Source: Synchiropus splendidus
Lineage: Eukaryota; Chordata; Actinopteri; Syngnathiformes; Callionymidae
Assembly: GCF_027744825.2 (NCBI RefSeq)
Contig: NC_071347.1
Span: forward strand, 17,223,001-17,287,000
Direction of reading: 5' to 3'
Length of the DNA stretch: 64,000 bases
Positions 42,331 to 54,400 of this stretch are shown here, one piece after another. Numbering within the stretch: position 1 is the first letter of the stretch; every line of letters begins with the position of its first letter. The notes beneath the pieces were generated by a model. The model was not told the DNA's origin. It did no database searches and saw only the letters and a program-made list of their open reading frames with translations. A program made the position numbers and the translations under genes.

Positions 42331-44760
42331 AATTACATTTCGGGAGTGGCCTCATTATATAGTGTCACTGTTGTAAGGGCCCCTCAAGCCCAAAGACAGA
42401 AGGCCAGGTGAAAAATTGTCTTGAATTTATTATAAGTTCTTTTAATTATACTATACGAACCAAGGAGAAAATAGCAACGTCTAATTATGCCATAACCTAT
42501 GCTGGAAATGCGTGATTTGATTGTATGTTATTTTTCTTCCATTGCATTTAAAGATTCTCTGTATGAACTATAAACATTAGAAAAGATATTTCAGTGGTGG
42601 ATATGACAACTTAAATATGGGTAAAACATGTACGTGCAAGATATCAATGCTCTATTTTACATGGTGTTTTTTCAACATTCTTTTCAAGTTTTGCTTTGAC
42701 ATGATGAGGGACGCATAAACACTGGACAATCTAATCACTGATTCACCTCCTTGTGTTTTTTGACTGAGCAGGCGTCTGCTGAAAACTCAGACTTGTCTCC
42801 AGCTAGATTCAAACCCGCTACTCTCTTGCTCAGAGGGTGCGGCACGTACCAAGATCCCAGGACTAAAAGATCCTTTAAAGCAGAATTATCACCTTATTTT
42901 GGCAATAAAATCCATAGATACCAAATGTGGGGTGGACCCAAATAGACCATGATGGAGGAGGCCAGAATGCTGCCTGCCTCAGTCATTCTCAGTCATGCTC
43001 CTATTCCGATTTGTAGGTCCCTTACATTATGAATATCTGTAGGTCAAAGCATTTTCAATTCAGTCGAAGTGCATTTACCTGTGGGTGATTCTGGCTCAAA
43101 ACGACAGGCATTACTATGGTAACTGACGCCTGGAGTGAGGCCGGGCAGGTGAGCTTGTGTTTGTAGCTTGTAACTATTCACTCTCTAAATCACGTCATAT
43201 TTGTTGTATGAATAAATGTCAGGTTTTGAACGAGGTTCCTTTTTCGTTCCTTCGTTCTGGACCTGCATTGGCATGAAGCCCTTGCGACACCTCTTTGGTG
43301 TAAATGGATCACACGGCTTAAGTCCTGATCTCTCACCTGCATGTTTGTTTCTGCCTCTTTCTTTTAATGAAAGCCTCATTATTTTCCCGCTGCTTTGTTT
43401 TTCCGCTTTGTTTTCATCACCCCTCCCGGTGTTTCGCTCTGGCTTTGTCAGGAGTGTGTGATATGTGTTCCGAACCTGAATCCCTCGTCTGTGCAGGGAT
43501 TTCTGGGCGCTGACAATAGAATTGCGCCTTGACTGCAGCGATTGCGTTAATCCGCAGGCCCGGCTCTGATAATGTAATTACTGCTGTCTTAAGGCCTTTA
43601 ATTTCCCCCTCAACCTGCTCTGCGTAAGGAGCCGGTGATGGGAGGAGGCGGGGCTCCCGGTCCCCTTTCAATAGGGACTGTACACACAAACACACCACAC
43701 CAGCAATCGCCTCACTCTCCAATTATGGTTCCCTGACATTCAACTAATTGGCACGGCTGCATGGCAGAATTTCTTTATTAATTTCAAGCAGTGAGGCCTG
43801 TTTGTTGTGATGTTTGCTCTGAGGAAGAGGTGTGGAGGAGGGGCGGGGGGAGCCAGGGTAGTCTCCATTCTCACTGCTGTCAACAAACCTCACAAAGAAA
43901 TGTTTTCCATCAACCTGAGATGTGTGTCAAACATTATAATGTTGGTTATGACTTCTTGTCTATGCTTTTATATCTTGTGAAAGTGGTAACAAGAACTTCA
44001 TGTATGTTTCTGACCCAGACTGAATGATCGAGATGCGTTTTCCCCATGCAGGTTTTGTCTCTGCTCTTTGAGGGTCTGTTCAAGACGTTTGAGACTGAAG
44101 TAAAGAGAACTGCAGACCAGATCATCCCCACACAGAGTGGCACAGTTTGGTGTGGTCAAGCACCCGCAGCAGGACCAGATCACCAATGGAATGCCATTTC
44201 AACTGTGAGTGAGAGTAAGTTTCACGAGTGAGTCATGGGCCTGTCTCTGTTTGATATGCTTGATACTTTAATACAGTCAAGTTTTTGTTACAAAATATGT
44301 TCATTTCTGTACCAAAATCATGACGGAAAAGATTTAATCTAGTGAAAATAGTCACCCAGGTAAACCTTTTTTAAAAATATTAATCTCAAGTGATCAAAAG
44401 TGTTTCCTGTTTTGTTTGAAGTGGTCTCTGAAGAGTCAGCGTGTCACGCGAGTCTTGCCTCAGCGGTCCGCTCTTGACATGATGGCCAGGATCTCGTCCC
44501 AGTTTGAAAAGACCAGGAAGGTCAGTGGGCCACGATCTCTACAGCCCCTCGCAGTAGGGCATGCTGTGACCATCAAAGACCCCTGAGCCAGAGGTGGTAA
44601 GGTGGTACTTTTTTTTGTTTGTTTTGAAACTTAGATATTATAATACAACAGCCGTTTTTTTTTCATTTGATAACATTCTGATGCGGACAAACATCACACA
44701 ACAACAAAGGCAAATTGACAAAAAGAGCATTTGATCACATGTTTGATGGTGCACATGTAA

Positions 44761-44853
44761 CAGTGGTTTCCTAACTGTTCCAGGAACAGCCACAGTGGCT
44801 GCAGGTTTTGTTCAACACACACGGCCCTTTGAGGACTGGTTCGGATACCCCTG
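44761..44853. mobile_element. Degenerate hAT-type MITE copy inside the polr3b pseudogene
   Basis: Blocks resemble both arms of the 12935-13147 element: AACTGTTCC and GGCTGCAGGTTTTGTTC on one side, CGGCCCTTTGAGGAC and ATACCCCTG on the other. The central part is missing and the ends have diverged. No 8-bp target duplication is seen. It sits in the intron after the relic exon ending at 44593. Confidence 0.6.
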
Positions 44854-47800
44854 GTTCAAAGTTCGTGAAGGCCCGCATCTATCAGACAGTTGTCATTATT
44901 GAACATTTTTTTGATGAATTTATTTTAACTTTTTTTTCAAATCAACACTTTCATTTCCTTGTTTTCCATGTTATATTTTCCATGGCATAAAAATGTATTT
45001 TTGATTATCCTTGTTAGGATCTGAAGCTGACACTTTAGGGTGGGAACATTTTTCCAGTTAAGTGAGGAAAAAATAATACATGAAAGAAGACAGGGGAATT
45101 AAAGTATAAAGTAATTTAAAGAATAAGGTGTATGCAGGTGTTCTAGACTAGAGAACCAGCTTTCACTAGTGAAATCACTGTCACCTAGATACATCTGTCA
45201 TCACTTTGGTTGAACGTGTTATCTTCTTATGCTCACATGCTTGAGATATATTTTATGATATTCTTTGTGATTTTGGAGTCGGTTTTATATTAAATCATTT
45301 TGATTTATTGACAATTATTTACAGACCATTACAGCGAGAAAAGCTCTCCTCCTTGTTACGAGGCCTGTGGACTTGTGAAGATTCTGGCCCTGATGACACA
45401 CATCACAACACACAGGACACGACAGTCCAATAATCACAAACTCACTGTGTGGCGAGTACATCTCCTTTCACAACGGTAAAATGTCATTATGACATGACAA
45501 TAACAACAAATAAAGCTTCTTTCTTAACTTCAAAAGAAAGTTTATCCAGTCTGTTTGGCTTATGGAATCAAAGCTTTTGTGTTCCTAAGCTAACTCTGTA
45601 AAATACAGAATAAATGGTTCATTGTATGTCAGCACTAGCTTTGTCCTCCAGTCAGAGCATGGCCCCTTAATTACTCAATGTAATTTTTCTCACCACTGAT
45701 AAGTGTCAAATTATATTAGCTGCCACACCATTTAATTAGTTGGTAGCAGCAGGTGTCAAAGCCCTTCACTGCAAATGTGCCCTCTGAGCGACCGAGCACA
45801 GAGGCTCCTCTGTTCTCCGTCTGTCTGAGGTGATACCACGTTTGTGAAGGTTTTATACTTCTGTACCGTCTCTACACAGCAAATAACAACAGTCCGTCGA
45901 CAAGAAGTCGCGCAGGCGTAATGTAAATCCGTTTGAGCGATCCATCCATGCTGGGAGGGAACATTTATTCAAATGATTTTGATGCAGCGTCTGAAGGAAG
46001 AACAAAACACTAAGACATCGGTCTTTAAGACATCATTATTTTTTATATTTTCAAATTAAGCATTTAAACTGAAGCTAAAACTGGAATTACATTTTGGCCT
46101 TTTTTAAAATGATATTTTTATTGACACATGACAGCAAAAACATACATCTCAATGATCAATATCTTCTTTTCCCTCATTTTCCCCCCAACAATATTACAAC
46201 AAAGAAATTATGTCAATAAAATAAATAAATAAATGTGTCCCTCATAATGTCAGAAGAAAATAAATGGATAAATTAAGTCATTAAGTCAGAGACAAAAAAA
46301 AAAATCACTCCTACTGCGTGACAGACCTAGTCTTGTATAAAGGAAGACATGGTGAATCATAGCAACAGTACCATACAAGGGGAGATTACAGTCTGGTTGC
46401 AGCATAGCTGATAAAGGGGAGCCACTTCTTATCAAATTTGTCGGTGGAACTTCTTAAAAGAAAACAAAGTTTTTCCCATTTCAAATGTTGAATAACATCT
46501 CATAGCCACCATTTATAACTGGGAGGATTTTTCCAGTTTACATTTTGACCTTTTGACGGCAAGATGGAGAAAATTCATTATGTTTTTGCCATGACGTGAG
46601 TGAGGAGATGTATAAACACATGAGGTACAAGCCTTCTAAAAGTCTCCATGTCTTTCTTGGCTCTGTTTCTACAGGGACACAACACACTTAGAGATGGAGA
46701 ACCTTAACTCATCTGTGCTTGTCAGATCCCCTACCACTGCCACAACCAGTCCACCAGGAACACATAGGAGTGCGCGGTGGACCAGCAGGCGATGGGTGAG
46801 GCCAGGCCAAATAAGTAGCATTAGTCAGCAGTTTTGTCATGGACAACTCAAATCCTTCCTTAAACAACCCTCACTGAGCAGCAGGCTTGGCTTTGATATG
46901 GCCGACACACAAACACTTACCGTCTCTGTCGATGTTTTATTTGGAAAAATGACACAAAAGGCGACGACCACAAGTGCAGAGAGGAGCAGACGCAGGGGAT
47001 CGTCCACTAAAACCAGTTTTGCTCCACTTTCCTTGTCAGAAGCCATTTGTACGTGTGATGGAGTGTTTTTCTTGTGTGTGTCAGGGTGTGTATGTGCGTG
47101 GACATCAAACATGGGGCGCTTGCGTAGGTCCTCTATTGTGCCGTGTGTGTGCGGAGGCCCTTTCCCTGCCAGTCACCGAGAGTGTCATTAGCAATTCATT
47201 GTGTCTGCACTGGCCGTGCTCAGGGGGTCAGTGTGCTCAGCTGCGAAAGACCACAGAGTGTGCGTCCGCGGCTCCTTGGTAACCAAAACTTCCCCAAACG
47301 GGCCTGCTAACATTCGTAAGAGCCGGGATCCCCCCCTCTTCTTTTTCTTCCTTTTGCTTCACCTCCGTTTCTTACTCCCTTCCCCCCGCCCCCCACATCT
47401 TTTCAGAGACACAGACTGGAACTATATTTGGCCCAATATCCTTCGCCTTGTCTGTGTTGTGTGGACAGCCCTATACATGTGCAAATCTGGTTGTGTGGCC
47501 CGGCCCATTATCACAGACTCTCTGCTTGTAATTTGATTGTGAAGTAATAGCATCTGACAAATGTCAAGGCTTCCAGGGAGGCCGAGCATTATGCCAAAGC
47601 TCACCCCCTACCTCCACTCGGCAGATCTAAGGTGCTCACCAGGGCCAGAGTCGACCTTCCCAGCATGGAGGAAGTGACTAGAGAATCCCAATCTTTTGCA
47701 GATAATACATATAAATATATATTCTGTTTGGCAGGTGCCATCAGTTACAACCAGAGGTACCGCACCGACTGCTGTGATGTATCTGCTGGTATATTCTCAG

Positions 47801-49005
47801 TGGCCCATGGTCAAAACCAATACCATCATGCTGACTAACTTTCAGAAACTGCCATAGCCATGATAAACTACTGCGGCTACAACAGTGAGGATGCTTTGGA
47901 CCTAAATAAGGCATCACTTCACTGAGGTGACAGGAACTGATCTTTAAGTGTAAATGCAAAACGTCATTTAAACGGTGCAGTAACTATTCCTTCCAGGTTT
48001 TGGCCCATGCCTTGTTCAGGACCTTGCTCTTTGAAATGGTGCTGGACGCCGCCACAGGGAGCCCAATTTGGATGCACAACATCTTGGATGCTGATGGAAT
48101 CTGTTGACCTGGTGAGGGATTAGAACACTTCACTTATCAAGACCGGTAACAGACATTATTGTTTTCAATGTCATGCGGTTGACTCACATCATTTATTAAA
48201 ACAAATATTTGGCCATCATTTCTTTTGTGTTAACAAAATGTCAGTCATGGTTGTGTGCCTCCATATGCAACTGAGTCAGTGGTGAACAGCCGAGATGCTT
48301 GATGCTAAAAGTGACCTCCAAGAATTAAAGCACAGTGATATTTAGTTGTGTTGACACTTTTATTTCCTGATATAATCTCTTCAGTAAATAGAATTTTGTC
48401 CTTGGTCTGTGTTTGATAATGTTGGTTTTGTGATGATAATAATACTGATATTATTTTAATATCACTTTATTTAAAGAACACATTTTGGAACGCTATTCAC
48501 AAACTGCTTAACAGGAATCTTTAAAACACAACTTGAATTAGATTTTATATTTTGCCTCAGTAGGATGACACTTGAAGAGATAAAGTCTGTCTAAAGTCTT
48601 TCATGATCAACAGGTGAGCAAGTGCAAAACAAGCAGCCGCTTGTGCCCATCTCGACCGTCACTGAGACACCACTGGAGGGCAGTACCCTGCCAGGACAGT
48701 CCGAGTACAAAGAGGTGCCCATCAGGTGAGGCCACAGTCGCCCATCACACCTGCATGACTTCTCTGTATGGACTTTCAAAGTAAAGTAAAGATCTGCTGT
48801 CCTGTGAGCAGTCCTACAGGAAAAAATCCAAATTATCTGGAGGCCTTTTATTTTGTAATTTGAGAACCTCAAGACACTATAATCTGTACCTTTGAACTTC
48901 ATCATGTCTTGAATCTGTAATAACCATAACATTACTCTATTACTATATTTTTACAACGGTATGAACCTGACATTCAGCTTTGTTTAATTATTGATTTATA
49001 ATAAA

Positions 49006-49106
49006 TTTTTGTTACACTTTTTTTACGTATACATATATGTATGTGTAAAAAAGTGTAAAAGAAATCTATATACATATATATGTAAAAAAAGTGTAATAAA
49101 CAAAAA
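49006..49106. repeat. AT-rich imperfect foldback in the polr3b pseudogene
   Basis: TTACACTTTTTTTAC (49012-49026) is matched by its exact reverse complement at 49082-49096. AT-rich partly paired sequence lies on both sides and a third GTGTAAAAAAGTGTAA block lies between. It could be a small foldback element or a chance AT-rich palindrome in the intron before the last relic exon. Confidence 0.55.
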
Positions 49107-50490
49107 CACAAAAAAATTCCTAAAATCAATAAGAAATATTTGAAACAAAAAAGTTACAAATGTGTCTTGCTACAAAGGTCATCGAGAAGGTCATGATCTC
49201 CTCCAATGCGTCAGACCAGAAGACCTGAAGCTGGAGTCACATTCAGTAGTCACCGCGGAACAGAAAGGTGCCTCAAGTCTCTTACCCTATGGTTACTGTT
49301 AACACTGGTTTAACATAGCACATCTTCCGAGCGTCGCCCGAGTCACGTCCCACGGCTGCTGCACTGTCACTGCCCCCTAATTCTTATCTAACAAGAGCTC
49401 CTTTCAATTAATTGGCTCTTTGTGCTGGGCCAGACTATGCAAATGTATTACAACCCAGCAGTATTCTGTCACCACCGGGCTAAATGTGTTTACAACCTCT
49501 ATTGTTTGGAGGCACCTCCCCTAAAGAGGGACTGTATGATGTTTTAATCAGAAAGCTAACTGGCGCCATGCATAATTTACCCCCTTCATCAGCGGCCACT
49601 GTGGCCACTGGGCGGTCAGCTCCGGATGGGACAATGTCTGCCGCCCCAAAAAAAGTGACACGGGGTCGCCAGGGGGTGAGCAACAGGAGAGTGTCCTGGG
49701 TGAGATCGTAGGACCAGATCCTGTCAGGAGTTTGTGCTCATGAACATTTCTGTCTTCCTCCGAGCTGCGCAGATGTTTAAGATGGAGATGAATGTGCAAC
49801 AATAGTTTCAGTAACTGCTGCGGGTGAGCCCCAATCTTCTCATGAGGAGCCTTAAAGGTGCTGGTCAACAGAGCAGAATAAGTTAATTATTTACTGGTCA
49901 CACACACACAGCTGTAAAGTCTGTGCAGGGGTGGAGGTGGGGGAGTTGTCAGTAGTTGGGGTCCATTGTGTGAGCCGCCAGCGTGGAGCTGCAGGAGCTG
50001 TGATGGAGGGCTCTGCTCTCTTGCTGTTGTCTTGCTTTTCTCTGGCGATTTCATGCCTCTTTTATCATTCACTTTCACACAAAACAAACAACACAGAGGA
50101 CGTCTGCTTTCAGAACTGCTCCCTCTGAGTCGCTTCACCTTTCCAACGTCCACCTACCGCTCACAACCCTCTACTTTTCATTTATCCGGCTTCGATTCAT
50201 GCCTTTTTTTAGATTCCTACTGACTTTTCTATTCACGTTTTCTCCTTCCTGCTGATGGAAGACTTTTCCGGTCAGTCACTTGCTGGTTCCCAGTCAACAT
50301 CCTGTTTCGACATCCTGCAAGACATCAGTGGATGCTGGCGCTGCCCACTGGGCTCATCGGGAATTTTCCCACGTACGACGTTTCAATTTCTCTCTAAATG
50401 ATCCCCTCCACTTCCTGTCAGATCACCAAAGTTAGGGGTGTGTAATCCCACTCTCTTAAGCACCTTTCTCCACTTCCTGCTTCTGTTCCT

Positions 50491-50512
50491 TTCTCTCTCT
50501 CTCTCTCTCTCC
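50491..50512. repeat. Short CT microsatellite
   Basis: A run of about eleven CT units after a pyrimidine-rich stretch, in the rfx4 upstream region. It is a simple repeat with no sign of function. Confidence 0.8.
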
Positions 50513-51338
50513 CCGCCTTGCGATTTTTTTCATTTGCAAATGGGTCTACAATCTGTTTACCCGAGCCGGGGAAGAGTGCTTTGGCCCCTCGGCAAACATT
50601 TGCACTCACACTTAAACACTGCCCACCAGTCTGCTCGTCCCCCTTGTCATGTGAATCAGAAGAGGACTGTCTGTCCACATGAGTTTAGAAATGTCAGCAG
50701 CTTTGCCAGAGGTTCACACACAAAGCCTCTCCGCAGCCAAGTGCGCAACAACCAAAAGCTGCTCGAAACATGAAGGTGCTCGCATCCAAGCGCTCCCAAC
50801 CGTCAAAACACACTTCAGTTTTGTGTGACTACAAAACCTTTTTGTGTTCCTGAAACTATATTTCTCTATTTGTCACGACTGTGTTCACTCATTGTCCCGC
50901 AGGACGACGTACTGTTCTGTGGCATCATCCAGTCACAGAGAAGTCCGCATGCACTCAAATCACAGTCTCTCTGCCGCGTTTTGGTCGACATCGACTAATG
51001 TCTGTGTCCTGTGTGGCAAGCTGTCCGGGGCCCCCGCCTCTTGCCCTGTGTAGCTGGGATGTGTGCCTTCTACTTGAAGTTTCACACATTAGGCATTTTA
51101 TTTTTATGTTTTTAAGTACAACATATGAATGATGTTGACATACTCAGAGCACTTTTGTGTTCAGCATGAAACCGATTTGGGTGTTTTCCTACTGATGACG
51201 AACAGGTAACATGTGTCACTTGTTTTACGGTGTTCACCGTTTTTATGTTCTTACATTGAAAGACACAGAGTTTGTGCATCAAATGGAAATTTGCTCCATT
51301 TATGGGGAGCCATCCGGAGCTACCTCTGGTATTTGTGA

Positions 51339-51411
51339 GCCGAAATAGCTCAGTTGGGAGAGCGTTAGACTGAAGATCTAAAGGTCCCTGGTTCAATCCC
51401 GGGTTTCGGCA
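51339..51411 (+). tRNA. tRNA-Phe-GAA: tRNA-Phe (anticodon GAA)
   Basis: A complete 73-nt cloverleaf without intron. The acceptor stem GCCGAAA pairs fully with TTTCGGC and the discriminator is A. The D arm lies around AGCTCAGTTGGGAGAGC. The anticodon stem TTAGA/TCTAA is perfect around loop CTGAAGA, with GAA at 51372-51374 reading Phe codons. The T arm CCCTG-GTTCAAT-CCCGGG is present. Internal Pol III promoter boxes are visible (TAGCTCAGTTGG and GGTTCAATCCC). A TTTT run at 51426-51429, 15 bp past the end, is a proper Pol III terminator. The T loop has TTCAATC where I recall TTCGATC in the usual vertebrate gene; either purine is acceptable. It is a single isolated copy, not part of a visible cluster, and looks functional. 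Confidence 0.97.
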
Positions 51412-51425
51412 GTAACTTGGGTCTG

Positions 51426-51429
51426 TTTT
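51426..51429 (+). terminator. Pol III terminator of the tRNA-Phe gene
   Basis: Four T residues on the coding strand 15 bp downstream of the mature tRNA end, the minimal vertebrate RNA polymerase III stop signal. Confidence 0.75.
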
Positions 51430-54400
51430 GGTTAGTTTCATTTTCATGATGACCATCATTCATGATGAATTATGACCTCAGCCAAGGAGCTTGTGTTTAC
51501 AACGGTGATTGTCTGTTTGCCTTTGTTCAAAATAACTTGAAAACTAATTCGGATGTAATTTTAGGAATTATGGGAAAGGAACAAGTTGATGATCACCATC
51601 AGGATCTGGGAATCTTTTTGTGACAATGAGGGCTTCTAGTTTTGTTTTATGTTGCTCTTCTTCTTCTTCTTGACATTTTGCTTCCATGTATAGATTTCTT
51701 CTTTTCCTCCCATTCTTTAGTGTTCCAAGTCAAATTTTTCAATATTAACTATTGTTAGAACTTTAAGAGAGAAAAATTGAAGAAACAGAATTGAATCGAA
51801 CCAAGTAGCACAGTTTGAGTATAAACTTTCTTTCACCAGGAACGTTTTTCAGTGCAACAATTGCACGTCATCTACATGATACAATGTGATGTCGTGACCA
51901 AAGCATCCATGATGAAGGAAATAAAGTAATGTAAGTTTCAGTTTAAATATAACTTGAATTCAACTTAAATTTGAGCATTCTGGTATTAATTATTATTGGT
52001 TATTAAAACCTCGAATTGATTCGATCAAAATTTTAATCACTTTATAAATGTGACTAAATGAAATCCCATTAAATCCTGCAACTTTCCTCATGTAAGGTCA
52101 GTAAAATGTAATGTTTCACTGTTCGACAACAATGAGTTTGACCTCACTGTTCACCTAGTTGTTATAACTTCAACGTCTTTAATATTGTCTTTTAATACTT
52201 CAGATTCATGGGTCTTTTCTCCTCCTGTTATAGAATAACTCTTTGTCTTGTCATAATAAAATAATTAAAAATATATTTTAAAAGCCCAAGGAGTAACCCT
52301 TTTCAAGTGATGGATAAATATGATTCAACATGATTCCAGACCAATGCGGTGGAAAATATCTAAAGCTAAATGGGCTTTTAACTATCAGATCATAATCATG
52401 TTGCTTCAATGAATCAGTTCTAATTTGAGCGTAAAGAGAAGCCTAATCCGAGTTTGGATTAAGGCGAGATAATCCAGCACCTGCATCCAGTTGTGATTGA
52501 GTTTCTCTGACTGTGTGTTGACCTCTGTTCTTGAAAAGATTCTGCGAGCTCTCCAGAGACAAAAGCCTCATTATGCCGGCTCCTGTCCTCTTTAGGTTAT
52601 CTTTGGCTTCCAGAGCACACGTCCTTTGACGCGGCTAAACAGAAATCTTACTGTTCACAAACAAATATTTGTTGCCGCGGAGATTCCTGCCAGCAAAGAG
52701 GCCGCTTTTAGCAGAGCGGGGAAGTTTTTATCGGGAGCCACACAGTGAAGCCGAACGGTAGAATAGCTGAGAGCCAAGAACTTGGCCGCCTCTTTGCCGA
52801 CATTTTGTCTGTTAAACTGTAAAATCCTGACGGATATTTACTGCTGAAGTTGTCGGCGTGTTTGCTTGCCCCTGTTGTCATGGCGAAGACTCAGGATTGT
52901 CTGGCACAGGAGGATGTTTCAGCGGCCGAGGGGTGAAATGAGAGTAGGTGTTTCCTTTTATGTGCTGGGGTCAGGGGTCCCGTGGTTGTGACCTCGCTGG
53001 AATTGTCGAAATCAGTCATCCTTAGACGGCTGCCCCCCGTCAGAGGGCAACATGTGTTATATAATAATATCAGTCAGGATTTACGGCCCCAACAAAACCC
53101 CTGTTTTGTCTAAGGAGCGTGAGCCTGTTTCAGGTGGGAAAGATGGAGCTGCTGGCTGGGACTGTGTTCGGAGGCTGAAGGTGAAGGTTGTCTGTTACAG
53201 CTACAACTAACCGCCAGGATCACTGGGTAAAAACTTTGGCCTGAATTTCACCACCAAAGTGTAACCGTATTGCTACAGTTGTGGCTCATTGGAGGGTCAA
53301 ATGATGGAGGATATGGTGGAATTGCAGTGGTCAGTAGCTATCAATGCTCTTATATTGAAGGGGAACTCGGCACATCATGGAGGGCGTGAGCTCACTCAAA
53401 CCCCGAGAATGGTCTCATGTATGGTCAGATCCAACATTGGGATTTGTTCATCCGTCTCTTCATTTTCTACCACGAATTGGGAAACGGTACGCTCTGTGCG
53501 GGTGAACTTTGAAATCAAGTTGTTTCAGCACAAAGGTGTAACCGGTAACTACGTTCTTCGATCTCTATGACAACACTGCTTTGCCACTGAGTCTATTGTG
53601 GAACTTTCTCCACCTTTTAACGTGGGTGCAAGTGGCTAAATAAGGGACAAAACAATCAGTTCACCTGCTTGTTCTAAAACCTTCATGCTGTTAGTCACAG
53701 GGAGCCTCTGGAAGTAGAAATTTACCTTGGACTTGTTTAGTATCTGAAACTCAAACATATGGTACATTTGGTCCTTTCTGTGTGGTGTTTGCATGTCACC
53801 TTTAGGCACTCTGGATTCCTCCCGCAGCCCAAAAATTTGAGCTGAATGTAAGAAGAATAATCAATATGGGCTAAAATAATTTTTAAAATATAACAAAAAA
53901 ATAAATGACATAATTCTTGTTGTTAAGTAGCTGTTAAATGATGAATGTTTTTGTAGCATAATTATGATACAAAATAAATAAATATTATTGTGCAGGTAAG
54001 ACCAATAATAGTAGTTAAAAAAACATCATCGTTGTGTTGTAGGAGCAGGCGTGGTTCTAAAGTACTCTGGAGACTCACCTACAGGAGTTTTACGTGATCA
54101 AAACATTGGAGAACAGCCCTGTTGACCCAAATTCTTCATGGTTTTTCCTCCAAATGAAAACCTTGATTCTTCCAACATGTTTGTATGTGTCATACCCCCC
54201 GCCTACACATACAACTGGTGCTTTTTGGATGAACAAAAGCGACACACATCCGTTTGTGTGGGTAAAGAGGAGCGAATAGACAAGTGGAAGAAGCTCTTTT
54301 GCTTGCACCTGTCCTATTTTAACTGCCTCTAATAAGCAGATAACAGAGGCAGGACGGCGAAACACTTTAGCTTGAATTAATGAGACCTCCCTCCCCTTTT

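Larger units (their letters stand above)
39693..49267 (+). pseudogene. polr3b: Decayed intron-bearing copy of polr3b (RNA polymerase III subunit RPC2)
   Basis: POLR3B is the essential second-largest Pol III subunit. Relic exons occur in protein order, most with AG/GT borders: 39693-39762 (EFGDMFQEEL), 40137-40199 (KKIMKANEKIT), 40263-40335 (DEEEHFNIT, then PVSPHE), 40403-40497 (EKVILSQEQLS), about 40540-40620 (VKHGRFYLK), 41107-41229 ([19 protein letters not shown]), 42880-43016 (MWGGPK, EEAR), 44052-44204 (LSLLFEGLFK), 44422-44593 ([20 protein letters not shown]), about 45361-45445 (ACGLVKILALMTHITT), 46675-46795 (TTHLEMEN), 47735-47927 (YLLVYSQWPMVKT, EDALDLNKASL), 47997-48111 (NILDADGIC), 48614-48725 ([10 protein letters not shown]), about 49169-49267 (IEKVMISSNA, RQTRRPE). 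Lesions: a frameshift in exon 1; in-frame stops at 40312-40314, 42943-42945, 46765-46767 and 48105-48107; indels in most other exons. Also absent: the segment between exons 3 and 4, a block before 46675, and the C-terminal exons. Introns are kept, so it is not a retrocopy. In human POLR3B also lies next to RFX4. Introns hold repeat fragments. Confidence 0.93.

Noticed and set aside
42770..42850. Reverse-strand GGGTTTGAATCT block resembling a tRNA-derived SINE head
   Set aside because: No A box at the right distance and no recognisable SINE body. Recorded only as a possible old fragment.
47632..47838. A 68-codon open frame that looked like a novel small protein
   Set aside because: Its second half is a polr3b relic exon read out of frame (the true frame gives YLLVYSQWPMVKT), so it is pseudogene debris.
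39693..49267. A processed retrocopy of polr3b
   Set aside because: The relic exons are separated by intron-sized gaps with AG/GT borders, and no poly(A) tail or target duplication is seen. The gene order also matches the ancestral POLR3B-RFX4 pairing.
52430..53000. Moderately GC-rich stretch suspected of being an exon or CpG island
   Set aside because: No open frame with splice sites and no CpG enrichment sufficient for an island. At most it may be conserved noncoding DNA.
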